DNA of 64,000 nt from Cloacimonetes bacterium UBA5614. Its GTDB lineage: Bacteria > Cloacimonadota > Cloacimonadia > Cloacimonadales > Cloacimonadaceae. The stretch is from NCBI GenBank assembly GCA_002424605.1, contig DIKQ01000005.1, forward strand, positions 62,001 through 126,000, given 5' to 3'. Positions 18,257 through 26,100 of the stretch are shown in pieces. The translations under genes and the position numbers were made by a program. Position 1 is the first letter of the stretch; every line of letters starts with the position of its first letter. Below the pieces are notes generated by a model. It was given only the letters and a program-made list of their open reading frames with translations. It was not told the DNA's origin and searched no databases.

Positions 18257-18871
18257 TTACAGGGCACTAAAGTTCAGCACGACCTTCTGGTAGTTATCAT
18301 GCTCATCTCTGGTATAGTACACTATATATTGCTTGGTAGAGGTTACCAGGATGGCTTTATCAATCAGTTCCATCGCTTCAGCCCAGGTCGGGTCTTTGAT
18401 CTTGTAACGGCGCAAGGCAAATATACGGTAACGAGCCAACTGACCCCGTTTATCGACCTGGAAAGCTTCGGTGATGATGGCTTTGAGATTGTCATTGGAA
18501 TCACTCGACCATTTCTTGAGACACTCATCGATCTTCTGTTTAGCCAGCTGCAGCTCTATACCGAACTGGATGCGCTCCCGGTAACGGATTTCGATACGGT
18601 ATTGTTCATTGAAGTTGATTAGCAGAGCATTGCCTTTCCATTCCAGACCGTTCCTGCGGGCTGCTTCGCTCAGGTAGTCTTCGATGATGCCGATCATCTT
18701 GCGTTTGTCAGAGAGGATGCGTTCCTGCAGTTTGAGAGCTAAGTCCATCGACTTATTGACGGCAGTATCCTTCTCTACGATATCGGTGTTGAGTACTTTG
18801 ACGGGGATCACCCGACCCTGGGCATCGGTCATGGTGCGTTCTTTAGCGGATTTAGTAGATTTACTACTCAT
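18257..18871 (-). CDS. DUF3164-family Mu-like phage protein
   Basis: A 204-residue early protein. The start at 18871 has a perfect AAGGAGG six bases upstream. Key features are MTDAQGRVIPVKVL near the start, a long helical middle, and GNALLINFNEQYRIEIRYRE, the pattern of the DUF3164 family found in Mu-like phages beside GemA and the host-nuclease inhibitor. Its biochemical role is unknown. The 3' end overlaps a 13-mer (18246-18258) that also occurs in the cargo-upstream elements. Confidence 0.65.
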   Translation of the reverse strand: MSSKSTKSAKERTMTDAQGRVIPVKVLNTDIVEKDTAVNKSMDLALKLQERILSDKRKMIGIIEDYLSEAARRNGLEWKGNALLINFNEQYRIEIRYRERIQFGIELQLAKQKIDECLKKWSSDSNDNLKAIITEAFQVDKRGQLARYRIFALRRYKIKDPTWAEAMELIDKAILVTSTKQYIVYYTRDEHDNYQKVVLNFSAL

Positions 18872-19310
18872 GTTTATCCTCCTTGGGATCATTATCTATA
18901 TTTGGTTCTGTATTTTCAGTTTTAGGGGTTTGTTTCTTGAGATAGGATTGGAGCATGGCGATGACAGCTCTGCGCTCCGACTTATCTAACAGGTTCCAAT
19001 GGCTTTTGCGGTAATGCTTTATCATAAATGCCCGCAAATCACTATCAGTCCAATTAGTCTGCTTCATCAGGGCGAACATGTATTTACCTTGTTTATCGAA
19101 GGTAAAGACCTGGGGACGACCATGTTTGCGGTAGTTCAGCATGAGTGTTTTCAGCTCAATAAGCCGCTCTTCAGGTAGGGCAGTAAGCGACTCTCCATAA
19201 CCGAGACCGCTGATGATGAACTTGAACCCATCGATAGGCCAGCCGAGTTTCTTGACTCGCAGAGCATGGATTTCCTGCCGTAGTTTGCGTTCTCGTAGTT
19301 CTTGTGTCAT
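18864..19310 (-). CDS. GemA/gp16-like early phage regulator
   Basis: A 148-residue protein: RQEIHALRVKKLGWPIDGFKFII, a LTALPEERLIELKTLML segment, and an acidic tail. This resembles the GemA (DUF1018) family, which in Mu modulates host genes and supercoiling. The position beside the DUF3164 gene supports that. It overlaps the DUF3164 start by eight bases. Similarity is by pattern only. Confidence 0.5.
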   Translation of the reverse strand: MTQELRERKLRQEIHALRVKKLGWPIDGFKFIISGLGYGESLTALPEERLIELKTLMLNYRKHGRPQVFTFDKQGKYMFALMKQTNWTDSDLRAFMIKHYRKSHWNLLDKSERRAVIAMLQSYLKKQTPKTENTEPNIDNDPKEDKHE

Positions 19311-19334
19311 AGAATGCCCCTAATAACCTATTGA

Positions 19335-20009
19335 TCAGCGCTTGCTAAAGTATTTGGTGATGTTCTCTTGTTTGCGTACTAAGGCTTCTTCCTTCTTACG
19401 CTGCTTTTCCAGATATTCGAGTTTCCTGGCTTCCATCTTGGCTTTTCGTTCCTTCCAGGCTTGCTCTTGCCGTTTCCGGTATTCACTATGAGCTTTTTTC
19501 TTGATCTCAGCTTGTATCTTTTGATTATTCTCAATGAGTTTAATGCGAAGATCAGCTACAATGCCAGGCTTGATTATACTTCCAACCTGATTGAGGTTCT
19601 CTCTGGTAATAACACAATAAGCATAGCCTTTAACTCCTATGATACCGATAGATGCTAGTGCTTCAAGATATACAAAGACCCACTGGCGACTGCGACCAAA
19701 GTCAGAGGATATAGTCCTGATGGAATTATAGCTCTGCGTTTCCAGTAAATCGAGGAGAGACGAGGCAGCTGAAGGGTCAAATCTCCAACTGCCTTTCTGG
19801 TTGTATCCCACTACGGCATTGTAGCGTTGGTTCTTTACATAGATATTCTCAGACTGAGATATCTGTTTGATAGTCTGGTTCTGCAGCAGTTCCTGAATGA
19901 TGGACTCTGTATCGCTTCGGGTCAGACCGGTCAGACTGGCAGCAACTTCTGCTGAGAACGGTTTCTTATACAGACTGACAAAGTTCAGCATCAGGTCTTG
20001 GGGATTCAT
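19335..20009 (-). CDS. early phage winged-helix protein with coiled-coil tail
   Basis: A 224-residue protein. The first 60 residues form one helix-turn-helix (PFSAEVAASLTGLTRSDTESI), and residues about 85-125 form a second (IRTISSDFGRSRQWVFVYLEAL). The C-terminal 70 residues are a charged Arg/Lys/Glu coiled coil. It overlaps the MuB-like stop by four bases, so it belongs to the transposition operon. It probably binds DNA, perhaps as a replication or transposition accessory factor. No named family was recognised. Confidence 0.5.
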   Translation of the reverse strand: MNPQDLMLNFVSLYKKPFSAEVAASLTGLTRSDTESIIQELLQNQTIKQISQSENIYVKNQRYNAVVGYNQKGSWRFDPSAASSLLDLLETQSYNSIRTISSDFGRSRQWVFVYLEALASIGIIGVKGYAYCVITRENLNQVGSIIKPGIVADLRIKLIENNQKIQAEIKKKAHSEYRKRQEQAWKERKAKMEARKLEYLEKQRKKEEALVRKQENITKYFSKR

Positions 20010-20722
20010 CGGGCATCCTGGAGATTGATTACCCTTGTTACTACAGCCGGTTTGCTTAACTGGTCGGCTTCCAGCATATACATGATCTTTATAGCTTTAC
20101 GCAGGTTGCCCTTGCTGTATCGATGCACATCATCGATAATCTTCTCGGTGGCTTCTACTTCCATAATCTCTCTGGCTATCAGTTTGATGTCTTTTTTACT
20201 AACCGATTGGAACTCATAGAAGGAGTTGCATCTGTCGAAGTAGTATTCATTGATCTGAGCCAGTCTGTCCTTGGCATTCTGCATCCCGACCAGAATCACC
20301 ACGCTCAGAGTCTCATCCACGATGTCCCGGATAGCTCCGAGCAGCTTGTCATGCTTGAAAGCGTAATCGATCTCATCAACCACTATAACGGTGTCTTCGT
20401 GATCTTCCAGGATCTGCAGGCTGAGCTTGAACAGGTTATTGGTCGTGCCGTAAGGGATGTAATCACCTAAGTTGAACCTGCGGTATAAAGCAGTTAATAG
20501 TTCCACTGCAAACGATTTGGGTGTGGTAGTGGCTTCCAGTCTCAGGTAGACATAGCCTCTACTAAAGGCGATACGACTGGCATAAGTGGTCTTGCCCAGA
20601 CCGGGTCGACCATAGATCAGTCCGAGCCCGACCATCTCCATCTTGGGTCGCTTGAGCAGGAAGTTGATGCACTCATCAGCTTCCACTACATTGGTAATGC
20701 GGATAAGATTGCCTTGTTTCAT
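20006..20722 (-). CDS. MuB-like transposition ATPase
   Basis: A 238-residue AAA+ ATPase with Walker A GRPGLGKT (38-45) and Walker B VIVVDEID (112-119), then a sensor region (VVILVGMQNAK) and a C-terminal helical region. In Mu, MuB coats target DNA, picks the integration site and activates MuA. It lies 17 bases after the transposase gene in the same operon. Length is shorter than Mu B (312), lacking most of the N-terminal DNA-binding appendage. Confidence 0.85.
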   Translation of the reverse strand: MKQGNLIRITNVVEADECINFLLKRPKMEMVGLGLIYGRPGLGKTTYASRIAFSRGYVYLRLEATTTPKSFAVELLTALYRRFNLGDYIPYGTTNNLFKLSLQILEDHEDTVIVVDEIDYAFKHDKLLGAIRDIVDETLSVVILVGMQNAKDRLAQINEYYFDRCNSFYEFQSVSKKDIKLIAREIMEVEATEKIIDDVHRYSKGNLRKAIKIMYMLEADQLSKPAVVTRVINLQDAR

Positions 20723-20739
20723 TATTTACTCCTGTATAT

Positions 20740-22857
20740 TTATTTGATGCCGATAGAGTCCAGCATCTCTTCAAAAGTCTTGACCTTGGGTTTGATCTCA
20801 TCGTCATCATCATCATCATCGTTGGTTAAATTTAGATTAGTGAGATCGATAATGTGCTCCCTCCCGGACTCGGGTCTGACCACTTCCGGCAGTTCGAGTT
20901 TGGGGAGATGCTGCATTGCTTGTTTTTCCAGAGTTGCCACTAACTGCTCAGTCCCCGGCTCTGGTGCTTCAATCATCGGTGGTTGGATAAAGGTGGGATT
21001 AGGTTCATTCATGGGCAGCAGGAGCGGTTTGACATATTCATCTACCACTTCCTGAGTCTGTCTGACCACCTGCTTGGTGCGCTTTTCAATCATGCGCTGA
21101 TGACGTTTATTGGTTTTGATTTCTTTACTGAGTTCACTCTGGGAGATGGGGTTGCTGGTATCTAAGTGGACAAAGGGGTCTTGCGCTCTGCGGACCTCTG
21201 CCTGGCAGATATAGTTGTCTTGCAGGTCATAGACGATTATCCAGCGGGCATCTGCCAGATCGTAGCGGATAAGGATTTCTTTGCCGATGTGTTCGATTAA
21301 GGCACTGTCCCAGTACATCAGTTTATTGAGCACGATGCCATTATTACGCAGAGTCTTGCGGACTGAGGACATCATCAGGAAGTTCAATCGCTTCGGGGCT
21401 ATCTTGCGGTCATCCGGGACAGGTGAACCACTATATACATCCCAAGGCTTCCGATCATTCAAACCGCCATGGGGAGACTCACCATACATATACCGGATAA
21501 AGAAAGCAATCATCTGCATGGCTTCCTCGATGGTCGGAGGAGTGGTTTCAAACATCTTCTTTGCCCATTTCTCATTCCGCATCAGAGTGGCAGGTTTATC
21601 AGCTATACTGGCTCCTCTAAAGGAGGAGATGAACCGTTCAAAGCGTTCCTGGAAGGTCTTGAAGAAGCGTTCGATTATCTTAGCTTTGGCATTATAGCTC
21701 TCAGCGAAGGCAACCTGGATACCCAGTCGGGGGAAGATGCCACCCATCTCAGCTTCCAGGTCATGGGCTTCCCACTGTTCATGAAAGAGTTTGCTTTTGA
21801 AGGCTTTGCCGTTATCCAGATAGACATACTTGGGAACCCCACCCCAGTTAAGGCAGGCATTCCTAAATGCAATTTGGATATGCTGGCTGTCCTCGGTATA
21901 GGCGAGGGTTGCTCCCACAGGATACCGGCTTGCCCAGTCATAGACCATAATCATGGTCATTCGTTGGGCTTTACCGGTCTTGGGATTGAGGATATCAAAT
22001 GCCAGGACATGACCATCTGCCACCCAGACATCACCCACATTGAGCAGGTTGTTATCCCGATAAATTGTTTTGACTATCGTCTCCTGGACTGCTTTGCTGC
22101 CCAAGCGGGCTTGAGTCCAGATAGCTTTATTGTTTTTCTCCCAGTCATCGCACCAGCGTTTAAGGGTAGGTACTGAACTGGGTGATTCCAACCTGCCTAA
22201 TGTTTCATAGCTCTTGAGGGTGGATACTGCAGAGCCGATCTTAATCTGTTGAGGTCTGAGCAGCATATTGAGTAGGAAGTTCTGTTCGATATAGGTGACC
22301 TTCCTGCCCCGCGGTTGATGTTTACCCTTATGAATAAGAGCGAACATGTCCCGGTTGGATTCCAGATACTTCTCGACCCAGACCCGGATAGCCCGCTCAC
22401 TACGCCTGCCTCTGAACTTAAAGAGACCGGGATTGAGCATGCCCCTGTTGTATTCCTCTACTATCTGCTTCCACTCATCAGTCTTGGATGAGCAGGATTC
22501 GATGCGGTTCAAGACCGTCTCACAGAATGCACCCAGTAGCTTAGCTTCCGGCAGACAGCTCAGTAGTTCCTTCTCCTGCGGTTCCATGCTATAGTTGGGT
22601 AAACCGTAAGGATGGCTATTATACAGAACTGGCATGTTCTCTGGTATATTAATAACATCAGACTCATCTAATAGATCAGGTTCAGAATATGGCTCATTAT
22701 TCGTATTTTGCTCCGTCTGGAGCATTTTAGGTGCTTCTGATTCCATTTGCCTGATTTTATACTGAGCTCCGGCTTTAAGTTGAAGGGCAGCTTTCTCGGC
22801 ACTCCGGCTCAGCTTGGCATAGTTTACCAGTTCATAGGCATTATCAATCCTCTCCAT
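20740..22857 (-). CDS. MuA-like DDE transposase
   Basis: About 705 residues from ATG 22857; an earlier ATG at 22911 would add 18 but lacks a spaced ribosome site. Numbered from 22911, catalytic residues are Asp299 (VADGHVLAFD), Asp366 (YVYLDNGKAF) and Glu414 (KIIERFF). Residues about 120-265 are paired helix-turn-helix domains resembling the MuA end-binding region (EWKQIVEEYNRG, RSERAIRVWVEKYL). A beta-barrel follows the core and a Pro/Glu-rich tail ends with eight Asp. The MuA enhancer-binding domain seems absent here and may be supplied by the small gene just upstream. It overlaps that gene by 14 bases. Confidence 0.9.
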   Translation of the reverse strand: MERIDNAYELVNYAKLSRSAEKAALQLKAGAQYKIRQMESEAPKMLQTEQNTNNEPYSEPDLLDESDVINIPENMPVLYNSHPYGLPNYSMEPQEKELLSCLPEAKLLGAFCETVLNRIESCSSKTDEWKQIVEEYNRGMLNPGLFKFRGRRSERAIRVWVEKYLESNRDMFALIHKGKHQPRGRKVTYIEQNFLLNMLLRPQQIKIGSAVSTLKSYETLGRLESPSSVPTLKRWCDDWEKNNKAIWTQARLGSKAVQETIVKTIYRDNNLLNVGDVWVADGHVLAFDILNPKTGKAQRMTMIMVYDWASRYPVGATLAYTEDSQHIQIAFRNACLNWGGVPKYVYLDNGKAFKSKLFHEQWEAHDLEAEMGGIFPRLGIQVAFAESYNAKAKIIERFFKTFQERFERFISSFRGASIADKPATLMRNEKWAKKMFETTPPTIEEAMQMIAFFIRYMYGESPHGGLNDRKPWDVYSGSPVPDDRKIAPKRLNFLMMSSVRKTLRNNGIVLNKLMYWDSALIEHIGKEILIRYDLADARWIIVYDLQDNYICQAEVRRAQDPFVHLDTSNPISQSELSKEIKTNKRHQRMIEKRTKQVVRQTQEVVDEYVKPLLLPMNEPNPTFIQPPMIEAPEPGTEQLVATLEKQAMQHLPKLELPEVVRPESGREHIIDLTNLNLTNDDDDDDDEIKPKVKTFEEMLDSIGIK

Positions 22858-23173
22858 ACCCCACTGCCCTTTCCTTATGATAGGAAGTAATAAACATAGA
22901 TACGAACTCATCCTGGTTGATCTGCATCATCTCCAGTCCCAGATACTGGGGTATCACCCCCTGCTTATGGCAGAGCTGCTTATCCAGATCTATGGTATCC
23001 TGCAGAGCCAGAACAAATGATTTGTTCGTATGGGACTTATCACCCTTTACCGTTCTCTTAACAGATATCAGGTTACCGTCCTCAATCATCCTGCGGATGG
23101 TCTTGACCGATTTGCCTTGTAGGGCTGCTATCCTTGCCAAGGGCAGCCAGACTAATTCTACGTTCGCTTCCAT
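22844..23173 (-). CDS. winged-helix protein resembling the MuA enhancer-binding domain
   Basis: A 109-residue protein starting MEANVELVWLPLAR. The start at 23173 has GGAAGG seven bases upstream; the frame upstream of it runs through the operator repeats and is not credible. The layout W-L-P-x-x-x-I-A-A-L-x-G with a helix-turn-helix (SVKTIRRMIEDG), a basic VKGDKSHTNKSF strand and a following helix recalls the first subdomain of MuA that binds the transpositional enhancer. It could equally be the Ner-position repressor. It overlaps the transposase start, so the two are translationally coupled. Confidence 0.6.
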   Translation of the reverse strand: MEANVELVWLPLARIAALQGKSVKTIRRMIEDGNLISVKRTVKGDKSHTNKSFVLALQDTIDLDKQLCHKQGVIPQYLGLEMMQINQDEFVSMFITSYHKERAVGYGED

Positions 23174-23686
23174 GACATATCCTTCCAAATTCAAATATCT
23201 CTTCAGTGTGTCAGCCGGGCTTGGACATGCAGTTGGACTTGGACATGGACTTGGACATTTTGGGTAGCACTTGGACAAAAAATCGCCCAAAGATACCACG
23301 CTGTGCTTGGAAGCTATACGCAAAGCCATTTGAGGACTGTTTTGTCCAAGTCCGACTCCAATCGGTTGGACTTGGACATTTTTCAACCGGCAGATTTCAC
23401 ATCCGCCTTTTGGTCTAGTCAGTGCGTTCATATACACCTCTTTGTTTTATTTAATAAGGTGCTATCTTCCATACAAGCAATATGTTGGGAAGTCCTTTCT
23501 GCTCGTTTCCAACACTTTCCGGCAGGTTTTCAGAACATCTCTCAGCACTCGGCGTTTACGCCATTGAGAAAGTATGTTCCGAAAATTTCCATTGACACAT
23601 CTATTTAGCTATGTTTTGTTGTTCTGAGTTCATCATAGTTGCCAAATGGTAATTGTCAAGAGTATTTATTCCTAATGGAGGATAAT
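23174..23686. promoter_or_regulatory. operator/enhancer region between repressor and transposition operon
   Basis: A non-coding divergent control region. TTGGAC (or its complement) occurs at 23221, 23233, 23239, 23251, 23271, 23344 (inverted), 23366 and 23372. Several form the longer unit TTGGACTTGGACAT. The copies at 23343-23353 (TGTCCAAGTCC) and 23368-23378 (GGACTTGGACA) make a perfect 11-bp inverted repeat with a 14-base spacer. The layout matches Mu, where operators bound by repressor also serve as the transpositional enhancer bound by transposase, about 1 kb from the phage end. Confidence 0.6.
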
Positions 23687-24415
23687 ATGGTCACCAGTGA
23701 AATTGGAAAAAGACTCGAAAGAGTGATTAAAACAATGCGGTTAAGACAGTATGCCTTTGCCAAAAAATTTAATATTTCCAGTGCCTCTTTGACCCGTTAC
23801 AAGTCCGGAGATCGACTCCCTGACCCCGAGTTTTTGATTGCTTTATCCAAAGAGAAGATCAACACAAATTGGTTGCTTACCGGTGAGGGAAATATGAATG
23901 TCCGACCTGATTTTGACGGTTGGATCAAAGATAAACTGGATAAGACAGTGGCAGTGGCTGATGACAAGACTGGTCTAATCAATTCCCCGACAGTGGATTA
24001 CACGAGGACAATCACACTCCAGATTTTGGGCGAAATTTCCGCCGGTACCAGAGAGCACATTGAAGACTTCCGGCATTTAGGCGATAACATTGAACTGCCT
24101 CGTTATCTCCTGCCCGGCAGACCTGATAAGTATATGGCATTTAGAGTAAATGGCAGAAGTATGGAGCCCGGTATCTCCCATGAGGACATAGTAGTCATCC
24201 AGCAGGAGTTGGATTGGCAAAATGCCGATGGTAAGGTCTGTGCTGTCCGGGCTGATGACGGGGCGACTCTCAAGAAAGTGGAACTCGATCCCGAAAACAA
24301 CCGTATTATTTTGCAGCCATTTAATTTAGACTTCAGGGTACAGATTTTAGACTCAGATCAGACGCAGGATATATTTCTGATCGGCGTTTTGTCACTTCAG
24401 TTGCGCCTTTTCTAA
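23687..24415 (+). CDS. prophage repressor, HTH plus S24 autopeptidase
   Basis: A 242-residue repressor. The start at 23687 has GGAGG five bases upstream. Residues about 5-60 form a helix-turn-helix (LRQYAFAKKFNISSASLTRY). The C-terminal LexA/CI-like peptidase has a putative cleavage site Ala119-Gly120 (EISAGTR), catalytic Ser158 (VNGRSMEPG) and Lys196 (GATLKKV). It should hold the phage silent and self-cleave when RecA is activated. This makes it an SOS-responsive Mu-like phage, unlike Mu itself, whose repressor is not RecA-cleaved. It diverges from the transposition operon. Confidence 0.85.
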   Translation: MVTSEIGKRLERVIKTMRLRQYAFAKKFNISSASLTRYKSGDRLPDPEFLIALSKEKINTNWLLTGEGNMNVRPDFDGWIKDKLDKTVAVADDKTGLINSPTVDYTRTITLQILGEISAGTREHIEDFRHLGDNIELPRYLLPGRPDKYMAFRVNGRSMEPGISHEDIVVIQQELDWQNADGKVCAVRADDGATLKKVELDPENNRIILQPFNLDFRVQILDSDQTQDIFLIGVLSLQLRLF

Positions 24416-24603
24416 ACTGGTCGTTTTCGGCAGATTTCCAAAATGTCCAAACCCAGTCCAAAATAGCCGCTATTTGCAGCTTTCATTGAGCCAAACCAGT
24501 CCAAATAAGTCCAAACCCGCAATGTCCAAGTCCAAAACCAGTCCTATCTATCTCCGCACCAATCAAAGCCTTATCCCCAAATGTCCAAGTGAGCTAATTT
24601 GCA
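24416..24603. other. phage end with iterated GTCCAA sites (attL-like)
   Basis: Directly downstream of the repressor, GTCCAA occurs seven times in one orientation (24445, 24456, 24499, 24509, 24524, 24530, 24583), often as AATGTCCAA or AAGTCCAA. These are candidate transposase-binding sites of the repressor-side phage end. A related segment GCTATTTGCAG (24468-24478) and GCTAATTTGCAG (24593-24604) occurs inside and at the outer side. The host terminator begins at 24660, so the junction lies between about 24590 and 24655; a CA at 24602-24603 is a candidate terminus but cannot be fixed from one end. Confidence 0.5.
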
Positions 24604-24659
24604 GTTTGGGGTGACTCTTTATATCCGGAATTGATATTTGAGGTATGTAAGAAACATAT

Positions 24660-24694
24660 AAAAAACAACCGCCACGCTGAGGCATGGCGGTTTT
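24660..24694 (-). terminator. rho-independent terminator of the duplicated-domain lipoprotein gene
   Basis: Arms AACCGCCACGC (24667-24677) and GCATGGCGGTT (24682-24692) pair with one G-T mismatch. On the minus strand the stem is followed by GTTTTTT, so it ends transcription from the gene at 24720-25718. Confidence 0.8.
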
Positions 24695-24719
24695 GCTATA
24701 GGACTATGGGTTAGGGTAG

Positions 24720-25718
24720 TTATTCCTCTGTTTCCATCTGGACATCGCCATGTACGGCAATGTTCAGTTGCATACCGTTCCACATTTCATCCCAGGGGAT
24801 GGAATAGGTGTATGTGGTGGCAGCAGGGTCATGGTAATCCTTGTAGGGGAAATTACCAAAGGCAGGGCTTTCCCTGTATTCGGAAAGCTTTACTTTTACA
24901 TGGCTGGCTGTCATTTCCCAGTCACCCATCATGTCTATCTGGACCTTTAGGAAGTCGCCTTCCTTCCAAATATCCACTTCACCGCACTTCATGCTCTGAC
25001 CTGCATAGAAATAGAAGGTCTGGGGAGTAAGCGCAGGATAGAGTTTAACATAGGAGAACCAGGGATGGAATTTGCCGGTCGCCATTTTCCAGCGATAGGT
25101 GAAGTCGGTGGGACTGTCATACATTCTGACCATGGCTGTTTCGTAGTAATCTCCACCGCCACCGCCGTTTCCATTAACGACATACCACATATAATACCAC
25201 CAACGGCTTCCCCAGCCCTCTTGGTCTCCGCCCCAGCCGGTTTCCTGCTGGTATCCGCCACCCATGTAATCGTCATTCACTACAGAGCAGTGAGCAGCGA
25301 TGCAGATGGTGTCACCGGTCACGAAAGTGTAACCAGTACGGGGAATCTGGTAGGTATGTTCATTGACTGTGGGATTGTGCGTTGTGCTGTAGGCAAACGA
25401 CCCTGGAACAGGATTATTGCCGTTGTTTGGAACGTTATAGGGTGAATCCGTAATGTGGACATGTGTCTCTTCCAGCATCCAGCCGCCGGTTGTCTCGTAC
25501 TTGACATAGAAATAATCAACATCGTTCCAGACAGACATCTGTCCGGCAAGTATGTTCTGACCCGCCCAAATAGGATATGTGGTCAGCGCTTTGGAATCGT
25601 TGATTACTACAGTTGACTGGTCCGGAGTTTTGGGACCGAGGATGTCCTTGTTCTGGCAGCCGATCAGAACGACTGATAAGACAAGGACGACAAGGATAAG
25701 TTTAACTAATGATTTCAT
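24720..25718 (-). CDS. lipoprotein with two copies of one domain
   Basis: A 332-residue lipoprotein. The start at 25718 has AGGGGG four bases upstream. Residues 1-20 are a signal with lipobox LIGC (Cys21). The mature protein contains two related modules of about 110 residues. The first begins IWAGQNILAGQMSVWNDVDYF and the second FYFYAGQSMKCGEVDIWKEGDF; both continue with a GGW/GDW-x-ME-x-x-HV strand and end near TYxIP and an IAxH strand. A Gly/Trp/Tyr-rich linker separates them. The family was not recognised. Probably outer-membrane or surface anchored. First host gene beside the prophage, with its own promoter and terminator. Confidence 0.75.
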   Translation of the reverse strand: MKSLVKLILVVLVLSVVLIGCQNKDILGPKTPDQSTVVINDSKALTTYPIWAGQNILAGQMSVWNDVDYFYVKYETTGGWMLEETHVHITDSPYNVPNNGNNPVPGSFAYSTTHNPTVNEHTYQIPRTGYTFVTGDTICIAAHCSVVNDDYMGGGYQQETGWGGDQEGWGSRWWYYMWYVVNGNGGGGGDYYETAMVRMYDSPTDFTYRWKMATGKFHPWFSYVKLYPALTPQTFYFYAGQSMKCGEVDIWKEGDFLKVQIDMMGDWEMTASHVKVKLSEYRESPAFGNFPYKDYHDPAATTYTYSIPWDEMWNGMQLNIAVHGDVQMETEE

Positions 25719-25748
25719 TTTTCCCCCTAAAGAAAAATATGTACTAGT

Positions 25749-25777
25749 AATATAGGTCAGATTGCCCTCATAGGCAA
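25749..25777 (-). promoter_or_regulatory. sigma-70-type promoter of the lipoprotein gene
   Basis: Minus strand: TTGCCT (25772-25777), 17-base spacer, TATATT (25749-25754). Transcription would start near 25742, giving a leader of about 24 bases that contains the AGGGGG ribosome site. Confidence 0.6.
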
Positions 25778-26052
25778 GAGAAAATTGTGCCGGTGGTTCA
25801 CAAGGGCACAAAATGCCTGATTTTGAAGTTCTTATGGATGGGATTGTTACCGCAGACCTATCCTTAACAGGACAAACCTGAGGGATTGATAACGAAATTA
25901 ACAAATCAAACAAGTTCATAGTTAGTATTATAAACTCTCCTTATACTACTCTTAGCATTTTCCAAATCATTAGCAGTTAATAAAACTGCCATAGAAACCA
26001 GTATGATGACTTTTACACACTATTCTAAATTCTGTCAAGCAATATCTGTCTT
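25778..26052. other. intergenic sequence with nothing recognised
   Basis: Lies between the lipoprotein promoter and the terminator of the sorting-domain gene. No coding frame, repeat or structured element was found. Confidence 0.5.
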
Positions 26053-26086
26053 GCAAAAAAACGGGATGCATCTAAACATCCCGTTT
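26053..26086 (-). terminator. terminator of the secreted-protein cluster
   Basis: Ten-base perfect arms AAACGGGATG (26059-26068) and CATCCCGTTT (26077-26086) followed on the minus strand by a T run. It lies just after the stop of the gene at 26101 and ends the cluster that reads from 36775. Confidence 0.9.
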
Positions 26087-26100
26087 CTATCGATATTCCT

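Noticed and set aside
23206..23437. Upstream extension of the small winged-helix gene (PSPCPSP-type residues)
   Set aside because: It is a by-product of reading the GTCCAA repeats; a good ribosome site and start exist at 23173.
23206..24600. CRISPR or replication-origin iterons
   Set aside because: The GTCCAA units are short, irregularly spaced, and flank a repressor and transposase, which fits transposable-phage control sites. No replication initiator gene is present.
25719..25919. N-terminal extension of the duplicated-domain lipoprotein to 25919
   Set aside because: The extension overlaps a good promoter and lacks coding character; the start at 25718 gives a proper lipoprotein signal and ribosome site.
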